Assembly: GCA_945903655.1 (NCBI GenBank) | Contig: CAMDOY010000016.1 | Coordinates: 1 to 21,943 of the forward strand | From: Rhizobium sp. Q54 | GTDB lineage: Bacteria; Pseudomonadota; Alphaproteobacteria; Rhizobiales; Beijerinckiaceae | Direction of reading: 5' to 3' | DNA: 21,943 bases | Part shown: piece by piece, positions 1 to 7,351 of the stretch | Layout: each line of letters starts with the position of its first letter | Position numbering within the stretch: the first letter of the stretch is position 1 | Translations under genes and position numbers: made by a program | Notes under the pieces: model-generated | Told to the model about the DNA's origin: nothing | Databases searched by the model: none | Seen by the model: the letters and a program-made list of their open reading frames with translations, nothing else

Positions 1-288
1 CGACAGGCAGCCCTCTTCATAGGGCGCCTTCTCCTCGGAGGACCAGAGGAGTTCGGGATTGACGAAGAACATGGGCGCTGGCGGATCGTCCTTCTTCGCC
101 ACATCGATCACCACGACACGCAGGGGCTCCGCGATCTGGATGGCGGCCAGCCCGATGCCGGGGGCGGCGTACATGGTCTCCAGCATGTCGTCCATCAGTT
201 CGCGGATGGAATCATCCACCACCTCCACCGCTTTGGAAATGAGGCGCAGGCGCGGATCAGGCAGGCAGATGATGGATCGCAGGGCCAT
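1..288 (-). CDS. def: Peptide deformylase, N-terminal part (runs off left edge)
   Basis: This metalloenzyme removes the formyl group from the initiator methionine of new proteins in the cytoplasm. The 96 residues present read MALRSIICLPDPRLR at the N-terminus. They contain deformylase motif 1, GIGLAAIQ (residues 44-51, family GxGLAAxQ), and end exactly in motif 2, EGCLS (92-96), whose Cys94 is a metal ligand. The third motif, HExxH, lies outside the window. The ATG at 288 gives the usual family N-terminus; no strong ribosome binding site is visible before it. The gene is divergent from truA with about 140 bp between the starts. Family identity is near certain. Nothing suggests damage, the gene is simply cut by the window edge. 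Confidence 0.96.
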   Translation of the reverse strand, partial: MALRSIICLPDPRLRLISKAVEVVDDSIRELMDDMLETMYAAPGIGLAAIQIAEPLRVVVIDVAKKDDPPAPMFFVNPELLWSSEEKAPYEEGCLS

Positions 289-429
289 GGGTCGCTCGAT
301 GGGTCGAAGAATGTTTCTCTGGCCTCTGAGATAAGCTTGCGGGGGGCGCGGGTCAATTTCCATATGGTCCCGCTGTTGGCGGCGCCGCCTCGCCAGTGTA
401 CGACGCAGGCGCTCAGGAACCGGATCCCC

Positions 430-1170
430 ATGCCCCGCTACAAGCTCACCATCGAATATGACGGTCGCCCCTTCGCGGGCTGGCAACGGCAGGCCAACGC
501 CTTCACGGTCCAGCAGGCGCTGGAAGACGCCTTCCTGCGCTTTTGCGGCGAGGCCGTGGTGGTGAACGGGGCTGGCCGCACGGATGCGGGCGTTCACGCG
601 CGGGGGCAGGTCGCCCATGTGACCCTGACGAAGGGCCGCCGTCCCTTCCAGATCAGCGAGGCCATGAACGCCCATCTGCGGCCCCATCCCGTGGGGGTTT
701 TGGGGGTTGAGGAGGTGGCGGAGACCTTCGAGGCCCGGTTCGACGCCATCAAGCGCCACTATGTCTATCGAATCATCAACCGCCGCGCGTCCCTGACCCT
801 CGAAAACGGCCAGGCCTGGCTGGTGAAGCACCGGCTTGACGCCGACGCCATGCACGAGGCCGCGCAACTCTTGGTCGGCAAGCATGATTTCTCCACTTTT
901 CGGGACTCCCAGTGCCAGGCCAATTCACCCCTGCGCACCCTCGACCACATCACGGTGACGCGGATGGGGGATGAAATCCGGGTCGATGTGGCGGCCCTTT
1001 CTTTCCTGCATCGGCAGGTGCGCTCCATGGTGGGCTCGCTGGAGCAAGTGGGCTCGGGCAAATGGACCGCTGGGGATCTCGCCGACGCCCTGGCCGCCAA
1101 GAATCGCGCGCGCTGCGGCATGGTGGCGCCACCGGATGGGCTGTACCTGACGCAGGTCGATTATCCCTAA
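430..1170 (+). CDS. truA: tRNA pseudouridine synthase A
   Basis: TruA isomerises uridines 38-40 in the anticodon arm of tRNAs to pseudouridine. The 246-aa product has the family N-terminus (YKLTIEYDGRPFAGWQRQ), the catalytic-aspartate motif GRTDAGVHA with Asp52, and the C-terminal ending LYLTQVDYP. Length matches the family (about 245-270 aa). The reading frame stays open upstream to 337, but the ATG at 430 gives the standard MPRYKL start, whereas the upstream extension is arginine-rich and unlike the family. Only a loose AGGA lies before 430. In many alphaproteobacteria truA sits near def and fmt; here it is divergent from def. The role is inferred from the family and all key motifs seen are intact. 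Confidence 0.96.
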   Translation: MPRYKLTIEYDGRPFAGWQRQANAFTVQQALEDAFLRFCGEAVVVNGAGRTDAGVHARGQVAHVTLTKGRRPFQISEAMNAHLRPHPVGVLGVEEVAETFEARFDAIKRHYVYRIINRRASLTLENGQAWLVKHRLDADAMHEAAQLLVGKHDFSTFRDSQCQANSPLRTLDHITVTRMGDEIRVDVAALSFLHRQVRSMVGSLEQVGSGKWTAGDLADALAAKNRARCGMVAPPDGLYLTQVDYP

Positions 1171-1404
1171 TATGGACAAGTCAAAGCAAGTATTAAACTG
1201 CACAGATAAAGCTTATAATACCAATTAAGTGGATAATTAATAACATATTTTTAGTTTATTCCAAATTTAAGCTTTGACTTGAGCGTATAATTGTTTTCTA
1301 TTTGCAACAGTGTCTTTCAAATTGATTTACACTACTTGCCCATTTTGGGTTCTGGTGAGATCTCTACTTGGCGTCTTGTCGACGACTCCAGGAGGTTTTG
1401 CACC
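1171..1404 (+). promoter_or_regulatory. AT-rich leader/promoter region of the outer-membrane protein gene
   Basis: This stretch between truA and the porin-like gene is strikingly AT-rich, especially 1171-1330, against GC-rich surroundings. The best sigma-70-like pair I can find is TTGACT at 1274-1279 and TCTATT at 1297-1302 with a 17-bp spacer, which would leave an untranslated leader of about 100 nt. A TATAAT at 1286-1291 is a perfect -10 hexamer but has no matching -35 element. HindIII-like AAGCTT sequences occur at both ends of the AT-rich core as part of a distant inverted repeat (AAAGCTT/AAGCTTT). The promoter assignment is inference; the base-composition contrast is directly visible. 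Confidence 0.4.
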
Positions 1405-2364
1405 ATGAAAAGAACTCTGCTTTGCGCAGCCGCTTTGCTCTCAATGACTTCATTGGGTTCTGCGGCCGATCTTCCCAGCCGCGCCCTCGCCCCCGCCCCG
1501 ATCTATGTGGCCCCGGCTTTCACCTGGACCGGCTTCTATGTCGGCGGCAACGTCGGCGCCGCCTGGGGCGGCCGCGAAAACTGCCCGCTCCGCAACACGT
1601 TCTACGACAACGTCTACACGCTGGACAGTGATTACCTCCCCAATTGCAACGGTGGTAACAAAGTCGGCGTCATCGGCGGCGTCCAGGCTGGTTACAACTG
1701 GCAGTTCGGCGGCTGGCTCTTCGGCCTCGAGGGCGACATCAACTGGCTCGGCCGCAACAACGGCAATGGCTATGACTTCTCCCGGTACGGTGAGCCGAGA
1801 ATGGACCGTTACGATATCATCGATGATAACGACAGAACTCGTCCGCCGCGTGTCACGGTCACCAATCACACCTATAGCTGGTCGGGCAATGGCTCCGCCA
1901 ACACGCTGGGCACCATTCGCGCACGCTTCGGCTTCACCACAGACCGCGCGCTTTTCTTCGTGACCGGCGGCGCCGCCTTCCGCGACGGCGACAACAGCGC
2001 CACCATCACCGACACGAAGACGGTGATCACCAGCGGAAACAGTTGGAACAGTGTTTCGAGTGGCTGGGACAATCACGAAAATCGCGAGGTCACCACCACC
2101 ACCTATACCCGCAACGGCAATGGCAACAAGGTCGGTTGGGCGCTGGGCGGCGGTCTCGAATATGCCTTGACGCCGAATCTCTCCACCAAGATCGAATATC
2201 TGCACGCCCAGTTCGGCAATGGCGGCAACACCTACAGCAGCGGCCTGATCGACGATTGCCAGAACTTCTTTGGCGACAGCAAGAACTCCATCGACATCGT
2301 CCGCGTCGGCCTGAACTATCGCTTCGTCAGCGCCGCCCCCGCCCCGGTGCTCGCCCGCTACTGA
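1405..2364 (+). CDS. Outer-membrane beta-barrel (porin-family, Omp31/RopB-like) protein
   Basis: This is a probable surface beta-barrel protein of 319 aa. The start at 1405 is fixed by an AGGAGG ribosome binding site at 1390-1395 and by a clear signal peptide starting MKRTLLCAAALLSM and ending near GSA|ADLPSR. The mature N-terminus has the proline-rich lead-in and TWTGFYVGGNVG strand typical of Rhizobiales outer-membrane proteins. Alternating aromatic and glycine-rich strands follow (VQAGYNWQFGGWLFGLEGDI; GTIRARFGF; GLEYAL; KIEYLHAQFG). The C-terminal strand is VRVGLNYRF, but a 12-residue tail (VSAAPAPVLARY) follows it, so the barrel does not end in the usual terminal Phe. A middle segment rich in Asn, Thr and Asp (about residues 130-240) is probably surface loops. 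The reading frame is open upstream to 1291 but lacks a binding site there. The exact function is unknown. Confidence 0.88.
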   Translation: MKRTLLCAAALLSMTSLGSAADLPSRALAPAPIYVAPAFTWTGFYVGGNVGAAWGGRENCPLRNTFYDNVYTLDSDYLPNCNGGNKVGVIGGVQAGYNWQFGGWLFGLEGDINWLGRNNGNGYDFSRYGEPRMDRYDIIDDNDRTRPPRVTVTNHTYSWSGNGSANTLGTIRARFGFTTDRALFFVTGGAAFRDGDNSATITDTKTVITSGNSWNSVSSGWDNHENREVTTTTYTRNGNGNKVGWALGGGLEYALTPNLSTKIEYLHAQFGNGGNTYSSGLIDDCQNFFGDSKNSIDIVRVGLNYRFVSAAPAPVLARY

Positions 2365-2404
2365 GGCCTGACTGGTCTAGCGACAGGCGAATCCGCCAAA
2401 ATGA

Positions 2405-2435
2405 GCCGCCGGGGGGAAACGCCCGGCGGATTTTC
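2405..2435 (+). terminator. Rho-independent terminator after the outer-membrane protein gene
   Basis: A perfect 8-bp GC-rich stem, CCGCCGGG (2406-2413) and CCCGGCGG (2422-2429), encloses an 8-nt loop and is followed by ATTTTC. It lies about 40 nt after the stop codon of the outer-membrane protein gene and separates it from the monooxygenase gene. Confidence 0.8.
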
Positions 2436-2519
2436 TGCGCCGCGCGGTCCAGACGCCCGCCATGCGCGCCCCCTCAGCCCCGTTTTGATTCATCCGCCTT
2501 TTGTAGTATCGGGTGCGGC

Positions 2520-4139
2520 ATGAACCTTAACGATCGGACCGGAAACGTGAGCCAGCGCAGTCATGTCATCATCGTCGGCGGCGGCCCTGTGGGCGTTGGC
2601 CTCGCCATCGATCTCGCCCAGCGGGGCGTCAGCAGCACGCTCATCGAGCGGCGCCCGGGCATGCACAACATTCCGCGCGGCCAGAATCTCACCCAGCGCA
2701 CCCTTGAGCATTTCTATTTCTGGGGCTGCGTGGAGGAGGTGCGCGCCACCCGCCTGCTGCCCACCACGGTCGCCTCCAATGGAATCATCGCCTTTCGCTC
2801 GCTAATGAACGAGCATTGGTTCTGCACCAAGGGCCGCGAGATCGTCGGCGACTACTATTTCCAGAAAAATGACCGCATGCCGCAATATTGCTTCGAAACG
2901 GAGATGCGCAAGCGGATGGCGCAACTGCCGCTGGCGGAGGCGCGCTTCGGCTGGATCCTTCGCTCCCTGGAGCAGGACGCCAACGGCGTGCGCGTCACCG
3001 TGCAGAACGAGGCGGGCGACGGCGCCACTGAAGTGCTGGAGGCCGATTACATCGTGGGCTGCGACGGCGGCCACTCCATGGTGCGCGAGACCTCCGGCAT
3101 CAAGCGCGACGGCACGGATTTTGACCAGGTGATGATGCTGTCCGTGTTCCGCTCGCCCGAGCTGAACAAGATCCTGGGGGCGCGTTTCCCGGTGTGCTCG
3201 ACCTATCGGGCGGTGGACCCGGCCCTGAACGGCTACTGGCAGTTCTTCGGCCGTGTGGACATGAACGACACCTTCTTCTTCCATGCGCCCGTGCCCGGCG
3301 ACACCACCCGCGACAATTTCGATTTCGCTGGGCTGCTTCACAAGGTCGTCGGCGCCGAGTTCGCCTGCGACTTCTCCTATGTGGGCTTCTGGGATCTGAA
3401 GATCGCGGTGGCGGAGGAATATCGCAAGGGCCGCGTCTTCATCGCGGGCGACGCCGCCCATTCCCATCCCCCCTATGGCGGCTTTGGGGTGAACAATGGC
3501 CTCGAAGACGCCGCCAATCTCGCCTGGAAGCTGGCGGCGCGCATTCAGGGCTGGGCGGGCGAGGACCTGCTCGACAGCTATGATCTGGAGCGCCGTCCGG
3601 TGTTCAAGGACGTCGGCGACAATCTCATCGCAGCGCGAATCAAATGGGAAGGCGAGCTGAGCAATCGCCATGATCCCGCCGAGAACCCGGAGGGCTTCAA
3701 GGCCGCCTGGACCGAGCTGGAGACCGGCAATGGTCCCTTTGTGTCGGGCTTCGAGCCCAATTACGAAGGTTCCCCCATTGTTTATGGCCCCCCTGGCGGT
3801 GTCAGCAGCGCCCGGGGCCAATATATGTTCAAGGCTCGCGCGGGCCATCATCTGGCGCCGCGCACCCTCTCCAATGGCCGCAACGTGTTCGAGGAACTGG
3901 GGGGCGGCTTCGTGCTCTTCGCCTTTGACGCGCCCGCCGGGGCGGCGGAGGCCTTCGAAAGCGCCGCCCGCGAGCTGAAGATCCCCCTCAAGGTCGTGCG
4001 CGACACCTACGCCGGGGGCCGCGAGGATTTCGAGACGAGGCTGATGCTGATCCGCCCCGACCAGCATGTGGCCTGGACCAGCGATCTTGCGGCGCCAGAT
4101 GCGGGCGCAGTGCTGCGCCGGGTTGCCGGGCGCGCTTGA
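2520..4139 (+). CDS. FAD-dependent monooxygenase (class A flavoprotein, aromatic-hydroxylase fold)
   Basis: A predicted cytoplasmic flavoprotein of 539 aa of the p-hydroxybenzoate-hydroxylase/MhpA-like family, which uses NAD(P)H and O2 to hydroxylate aromatic or related compounds. The Rossmann FAD motif is VIIVGGGPVGVGLAIDL (residues 16-32) ending in an acidic-basic IERR strand. The DG motif is VGCDGGHSMVR (179-189). The GD motif GRVFIAGDAAHSHPP is at 304-318, followed by GGFGVNNGLEDAANLAWKLA. The C-terminal region has the thioredoxin-like ending of this family (LMLIRPDQHVAW). The length fits MhpA-type enzymes. The ATG at 2520 lacks a strong ribosome binding site; a GTG at 2547, just before the Rossmann strand, is an alternative start. 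A terminator upstream and a structured gap downstream suggest it is transcribed alone. Substrate unknown. Confidence 0.9.
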   Translation: MNLNDRTGNVSQRSHVIIVGGGPVGVGLAIDLAQRGVSSTLIERRPGMHNIPRGQNLTQRTLEHFYFWGCVEEVRATRLLPTTVASNGIIAFRSLMNEHWFCTKGREIVGDYYFQKNDRMPQYCFETEMRKRMAQLPLAEARFGWILRSLEQDANGVRVTVQNEAGDGATEVLEADYIVGCDGGHSMVRETSGIKRDGTDFDQVMMLSVFRSPELNKILGARFPVCSTYRAVDPALNGYWQFFGRVDMNDTFFFHAPVPGDTTRDNFDFAGLLHKVVGAEFACDFSYVGFWDLKIAVAEEYRKGRVFIAGDAAHSHPPYGGFGVNNGLEDAANLAWKLAARIQGWAGEDLLDSYDLERRPVFKDVGDNLIAARIKWEGELSNRHDPAENPEGFKAAWTELETGNGPFVSGFEPNYEGSPIVYGPPGGVSSARGQYMFKARAGHHLAPRTLSNGRNVFEELGGGFVLFAFDAPAGAAEAFESAARELKIPLKVVRDTYAGGREDFETRLMLIRPDQHVAWTSDLAAPDAGAVLRRVAGRA

Positions 4140-4174
4140 GGCGCCCCAAAAAGACCCAATAAGCCAAGAAGGTC

Positions 4175-4210
4175 CCTCCCGGCTCCGGCTAAAATTAAGG
4201 CGCCGGGAGG
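4175..4210 (+). repeat. Inverted repeat (stem-loop) downstream of the monooxygenase gene
   Basis: CCTCCCGGC (4175-4183) and GCCGGGAGG (4202-4210) form a perfect 9-bp stem with an 18-nt loop, about 35 nt after the monooxygenase stop codon. No T-run follows on either strand, so it could be an imperfect terminator or an mRNA 3'-end stabiliser. Confidence 0.45.
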
Positions 4211-4258
4211 CGCTTGCGACGCCTGACATCCAAAAATAGCCGAAATTCCCGCTGCCAG

Positions 4259-4294
4259 ACGCCAATTTAACGCCAATCATAAAAAAATTATAAA
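4259..4294 (+). promoter_or_regulatory. Candidate promoter with phased direct repeats upstream of the small 92-aa gene
   Basis: Two copies of ACGCCAAT start at 4259 and 4270, exactly 11 bp apart, that is about one helical turn. A TATAAA at 4289-4294 could serve as -10, with TTTAAC (4266-4271) 17 bp upstream as a poor -35 lying between and touching the repeats. This layout suits a regulator binding the repeats next to a weak promoter. The repeats and spacing are seen directly; the regulatory role is inference. Confidence 0.3.
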
Positions 4295-4362
4295 TGACCC
4301 TTAAAAAAATGAAGGGCCTGCGCCGTTTATTTATTAACCAAAGTTATTAGGAGGGCATGCCG

Positions 4363-4641
4363 ATGCTCAACATCACTGCAAATCTTCCAGCGAGTCATTT
4401 TACGACTTCATCCTACCGCGTTCACCCCTCCACCTCATCCGCCAAAAGCGTGAGCAGGGCGGGCACGGTCGTGTATCTGTCCCCAGCCGCGCTTGAGCTC
4501 GCCCAGCAGCTCGAAGCCATTGATGCTGAACGGAAAAAGCAACAGGGGCAGCAACAGGCTCAGGATGAGGCGCCCAGCGAGGCCGAATTGGAGGCGAATG
4601 CGCTGGCCTATGAGGCCTTGGCCGCCGAAGTGCACGGCTGA
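4363..4641 (+). CDS. Small hypothetical protein (92 aa), hydrophilic
   Basis: Unrecognised small protein. A strong ribosome binding site AGGAGGG (4349-4355) decides the start: the ATG at 4363 is 8 nt from AGGAGG, while the ATG at 4357 is only 2 nt away and is less likely. The N-terminal third is rich in Ser and Thr (residues about 8-33), followed by VVYLSPAALELAQQLEAI and then a very polar Gln/Glu/Lys-rich segment (about 55-75) likely to be helical, ending in a short Ala/Glu-rich helix. There is no signal peptide, membrane segment or Cys. It is convergent with the MFS gene and has its own upstream region. The good ribosome binding site and AT-rich promoter-like upstream DNA support a real gene. 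The function is unknown; a small adaptor or regulatory role is possible but not shown. Confidence 0.7.
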   Translation: MLNITANLPASHFTTSSYRVHPSTSSAKSVSRAGTVVYLSPAALELAQQLEAIDAERKKQQGQQQAQDEAPSEAELEANALAYEALAAEVHG

Positions 4642-4673
4642 AGGGCGCTCGACCCGGGCCTGTGGGAAATGAA

Positions 4674-4697
4674 TGGCGCGCGAGCAAGCGCGCGCCA
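4674..4697. terminator. Stem-loop between convergent genes, possible bidirectional terminator
   Basis: TGGCGCGCG (4674-4682) and CGCGCGCCA (4689-4697) form a perfect 9-bp stem with a 6-nt loop, 32 nt after the small gene's stop and about 100 nt beyond the MFS stop on the other strand. On the minus strand the stem is followed by the moderately T-rich TTCATTTCC; on the plus strand there is no T-run. A terminator role, better supported for the MFS transcript, is inferred. Confidence 0.45.
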
Positions 4698-4794
4698 AAG
4701 ACCTGATCAGGGCGTCACGAACAGACCCACCAGACCAACAACCGCTCCGAACGCAGGGAGAAACAAGAGGAAGACCAAAGCCCCGCCCGGAATT

Positions 4795-6084
4795 TCAGCC
4801 CCCGCCCGGGCCTTCCAGCTCTCCCATCATCCTGCCTTGGCGGAAGAGGGCCCAGAACCAGAAGCTCAACATGAGCACCGCGCTGCCGCCCACGGCCATG
4901 GGCAGTCCCATGAATGTGGCGAGCCAGCCCTGCACGAGCGCGCCAAGCGCAGGCAGGCCGTGGCCGAAGACGATGAAGAGGCCCAGCACCCGCGCGCGCA
5001 TGTCGGACGACACCGCATTCTGCACCAGCGTTTGCGCGCTCACATTGCCGCACAACATGCACACGCCCATGCAGCAGAAAGCGACGGCGGCCACATTGAT
5101 GTTCGGCGCTTGCAGAGCCGCCGCAACGCAAAGGCCCGTGCCAAAGGTGGACCAGACCAGCAGTTTGGTGAGCCCCTTGGTCTGACCGCGCCGCGCCAGC
5201 ACGAGACTGGCGGTGACGGCGCCGACGCCAATGGCCGAAAGCATCATGGACAGGCCCGTTGGCCCCGCCTGAAACACCTTGTCCGCGATGCTCGGCAAGA
5301 GTTCGATCACCGGACGCACCAACAGGCTCGTGGCGGTGAGCAGAATCATCACAAAGCGAATGCCCCGATGATTGGCCACATAGACGAAGCCCGCCAGCGT
5401 GTCGCGCAGCAGGGAATCGCCCTTGGCCGGGGGCTTGCGGCCTTCCTCCAGATGAATGTTGCGGATGGCGAAAAGAAAATAGGCGAAGGCCAGCGCGCAG
5501 AGCAGCATCACCACGCCCGCGCCCGTCCAGATGATGATCAGCCCGGCGATGCTCGGCCCCACGATGCGCGAGGCGTTGAAGGAGGCCGAGCCCAACGCGA
5601 TGGCGGAAGACAGATCATGCCGGGAGACGAGGGCGTTGACGATGGCGAGCCGCGCGGGCTGGCCAAGAGACTCCGCCGATCCCGCCAGAAAGGCCACCAC
5701 CAGCAAAAGCTCGACCGTCACGAGATCCGCGATGACCAGCGCGCCAAGCATGCCCGCCAACGAGAGGACGAGCACGAGATTGATGCGTATCAACCGCATG
5801 ATGCCGAAACGATCCGCCATGGCGCCGGCGAAAATCGTGAGCACGGCGGTGGGCACCAGATCGGCGAAAGCGACAGCCCCGAGCCAGACGGTGGAGTGGG
5901 TCAGATCCCAGGCGAGCCAGCCGATCGACATGCGATACATCCATCGCCCGACGCTGGCGATGAACTGACCGAGAAAGTAACGCCGGTAGGTAGGGATGCG
6001 CAAAGCGCCGACGGCCCCTCCGAATACGCGGGTTCCCAACACTGGCGGCTTCTCCTTCCTGCGCCCGAATCGGGTCACGCTCAT
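4795..6084 (-). CDS. MFS transporter (EntS/MFS_3-like exporter family)
   Basis: An inner-membrane major facilitator protein of 429 aa, probably 12 transmembrane segments, transporting a small molecule against the proton gradient. Hydrophobic segments alternate through the sequence. The loop GAMADRFGIMRLIRINL between segments 2 and 3 is the MFS signature region in the form seen in EntS-like exporters, and the sequence resembles that group overall (SVGRWMYRMSIGWLAWDLT in the first helices). The ATG at 6084 gives a short polar N-terminus (MSVTRFGRRKEKPP). A TTG at 6165 would add 27 residues but has no support, and the ribosome binding site at 6084 is weak (GGAAG lies too far upstream). It is convergent with the 92-aa gene and downstream of tctC on the same strand with a 128-bp gap. 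Substrate unknown. Confidence 0.87.
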   Translation of the reverse strand: MSVTRFGRRKEKPPVLGTRVFGGAVGALRIPTYRRYFLGQFIASVGRWMYRMSIGWLAWDLTHSTVWLGAVAFADLVPTAVLTIFAGAMADRFGIMRLIRINLVLVLSLAGMLGALVIADLVTVELLLVVAFLAGSAESLGQPARLAIVNALVSRHDLSSAIALGSASFNASRIVGPSIAGLIIIWTGAGVVMLLCALAFAYFLFAIRNIHLEEGRKPPAKGDSLLRDTLAGFVYVANHRGIRFVMILLTATSLLVRPVIELLPSIADKVFQAGPTGLSMMLSAIGVGAVTASLVLARRGQTKGLTKLLVWSTFGTGLCVAAALQAPNINVAAVAFCCMGVCMLCGNVSAQTLVQNAVSSDMRARVLGLFIVFGHGLPALGALVQGWLATFMGLPMAVGGSAVLMLSFWFWALFRQGRMMGELEGPGGG

Positions 6085-6119
6085 GGCTTTGACTATATCT
6101 TCCGGGCGGAGGATACAGG

Positions 6120-6143
6120 TTTTTGCGCCAGCAGGCGCGAAAA
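6120..6143. repeat. Hairpin in the leader of the MFS gene
   Basis: TTTT-T-GCGCC (6120-6129) pairs with GGCGC-G-AAAA (6134-6143) around an AGCA loop, giving a 10-bp stem including one wobble, 36 bp before the MFS start. The T-run lies before the stem and the A-run after it on both strands, the reverse of a normal terminator, so it is not a terminator. Its function is unknown. Confidence 0.35.
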
Positions 6144-6183
6144 CGCCCGCTGCGCCCGGCGACAACCTTGGCTATGACCGCGT

Positions 6184-6211
6184 TCCGCCGGGCGTAAACC
6201 CGTCAGGCGGA
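6184..6211 (-). terminator. Weak stem-loop just after the tctC stop codon
   Basis: On the minus strand TCCGCC (6211-6206) pairs with GGCGGA (6189-6184), with an inner GGG/CCC pairing. It begins 2 nt after the tctC stop. There is no T-run, so it may act as a 3'-end structure or Rho-assisted terminator; this is tentative. Confidence 0.3.
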
Positions 6212-6212
6212 C

Positions 6213-7253
6213 TCAGGGAGAGGTGATGGACCAGCGCGCCTTGTCCTGAACCTCTTTGGGCGCCTCCAGCACGCGACGCAGCTTTTCCAGCACCTGCTCG
6301 CCAGTCAGGGGCGAGGCGTCGAGGCCGAGGCGCTGGATCTCCGCGATATACTCAGGGTCCTTCATGGTGGCGTCATAGGCTGCGCGCAAAAACTCGACCC
6401 GCGCCTTGGGAACCGCGCTATGCACCATATAGGGGCGACCGAACTCCTGCACGGTGGCGATCAGTTCCATGGCTTTCTTGTTCAGGGGGTCCTTCACGAA
6501 ATCAAAGGCGCTTGGAACGCCCGCTTTGGTCGCCGCCGGATGCGGCGTCATGGAGAACTGGTTGATGATGCGCGCCATGCCCTTGTTGACCAGATCCGGC
6601 GAACGGGCGAACAACGAAGACCAGGCGTAGCCGCAAAACCCGTCGATCTCCTTGCGTTCCACGGCGAGAACGAGATCGGTTGTGCCCTTGTATCCCGTCA
6701 CCATCTTGATTTTGGCGTTGGATAGTTTGGTGAACATGACGGTGTGATCATGGGTGGTAGCGCCGATCTGATCGCCGCCAAACACCGCCTCCTTCTCGTG
6801 CAACTCCGCATAGCTCTTCACCTCGCTGTCGCTGCGCATCACGCAAACCGTGGTGAAGGATTCGGCGCTGCCGATATATTGGAACTCGAGGGGCTTGTAG
6901 GTGATGGTCTTGGGGTCGCCCAGAATTTGCTCCACCAAGGCGCCGGGCTGCGCGGCGAGCATGGCGGTTCCATCGCGCGGCGCCACATCCGCCAGATAGG
7001 CGGCGGCGTTCTTGCCGCCAGCCCCCGGCATGTTCCGGATGACCATATTGGGTCCGCCGGGCATAAATTTGGGCATATGGCGGGCGATGACGCGCGCATA
7101 GGCGTCATAGCCGCCGCCCGGCCCCGAGGCGACGATGATGTCGAGGTTGCGCCCCTTGTAGAAGGTCGCCGCATCCTGCGCGGATGCGCGCTCTCCTGCG
7201 GCCATCGCGAAAAGACTGGCGGCGGCGACGAGGGACAGGGTGGCTTTCAGCAA
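6213..7253 (-). CDS. tctC: TctC/Bug-family periplasmic solute-binding receptor (tripartite tricarboxylate transporter type)
   Basis: A periplasmic binding protein of 346 aa from the TctC (Bug) family, which captures carboxylates, aromatics or similar small anions. An N-terminal secretion signal (LKATLSLVAAASLFAMAAG) ends at ASA|QDA. The mature start has the family strand LDIIVASGPGGGYDAYAR and the loop NMPGAGG. Further landmarks are VAPRDGTAMLAAQPG and the domain ending DPEYIAEIQRLGLD. The best start is TTG at 7253, 5 nt after the perfect GGAGGAGG ribosome binding site (7259-7266), which places the signal peptide right at the N-terminus. An ATG at 7307 would add an 18-residue charged stretch before the signal. 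No tctA or tctB membrane genes are adjacent, so it is an orphan receptor. The substrate is unknown. Confidence 0.85.
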   Translation of the reverse strand: MLKATLSLVAAASLFAMAAGERASAQDAATFYKGRNLDIIVASGPGGGYDAYARVIARHMPKFMPGGPNMVIRNMPGAGGKNAAAYLADVAPRDGTAMLAAQPGALVEQILGDPKTITYKPLEFQYIGSAESFTTVCVMRSDSEVKSYAELHEKEAVFGGDQIGATTHDHTVMFTKLSNAKIKMVTGYKGTTDLVLAVERKEIDGFCGYAWSSLFARSPDLVNKGMARIINQFSMTPHPAATKAGVPSAFDFVKDPLNKKAMELIATVQEFGRPYMVHSAVPKARVEFLRAAYDATMKDPEYIAEIQRLGLDASPLTGEQVLEKLRRVLEAPKEVQDKARWSITSP

Positions 7254-7311
7254 GATATCCTCCTCCAGCGGGGCTTTATGACGAGGGCGATGGTAACATT
7301 TCCCCACCCCT

Positions 7312-7351
7312 GCGCAAGCGCGCCGAGCGCCCGCAGGAGGACCGCTTGCGC
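7312..7351. repeat. Inverted repeat overlapping the stop of the unknown 176-aa gene
   Basis: GCGCAAGCG (7312-7320) and CGCTTGCGC (7343-7351) form a perfect 9-bp inverted repeat with a 22-nt spacer. The right arm runs into the stop codon of the unknown gene. No T-run follows, so it is either a 3'-end structure or an operator for the tctC transcript that begins just beyond it. Confidence 0.35.

Noticed and set aside
1274..1291. TTGACT and TATAAT as a promoter pair
   Set aside because: The hexamers are only 6 bp apart, impossible for sigma-70; a different pairing with a 17-bp spacer is reported instead.
2802..4280. Minus-strand open frame opposite the FAD monooxygenase
   Set aside because: No family features, while the plus strand has all three flavoprotein motifs.
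6120..6143. Hairpin with T- and A-runs as a rho-independent terminator
   Set aside because: On both strands the T-run comes before and the A-run after the stem, the wrong order for termination.
4669..6177. Plus-strand open frame of about 500 codons opposite the MFS gene
   Set aside because: Highly charged repetitive composition and complete overlap with a gene having obvious membrane helices; not a real protein gene.
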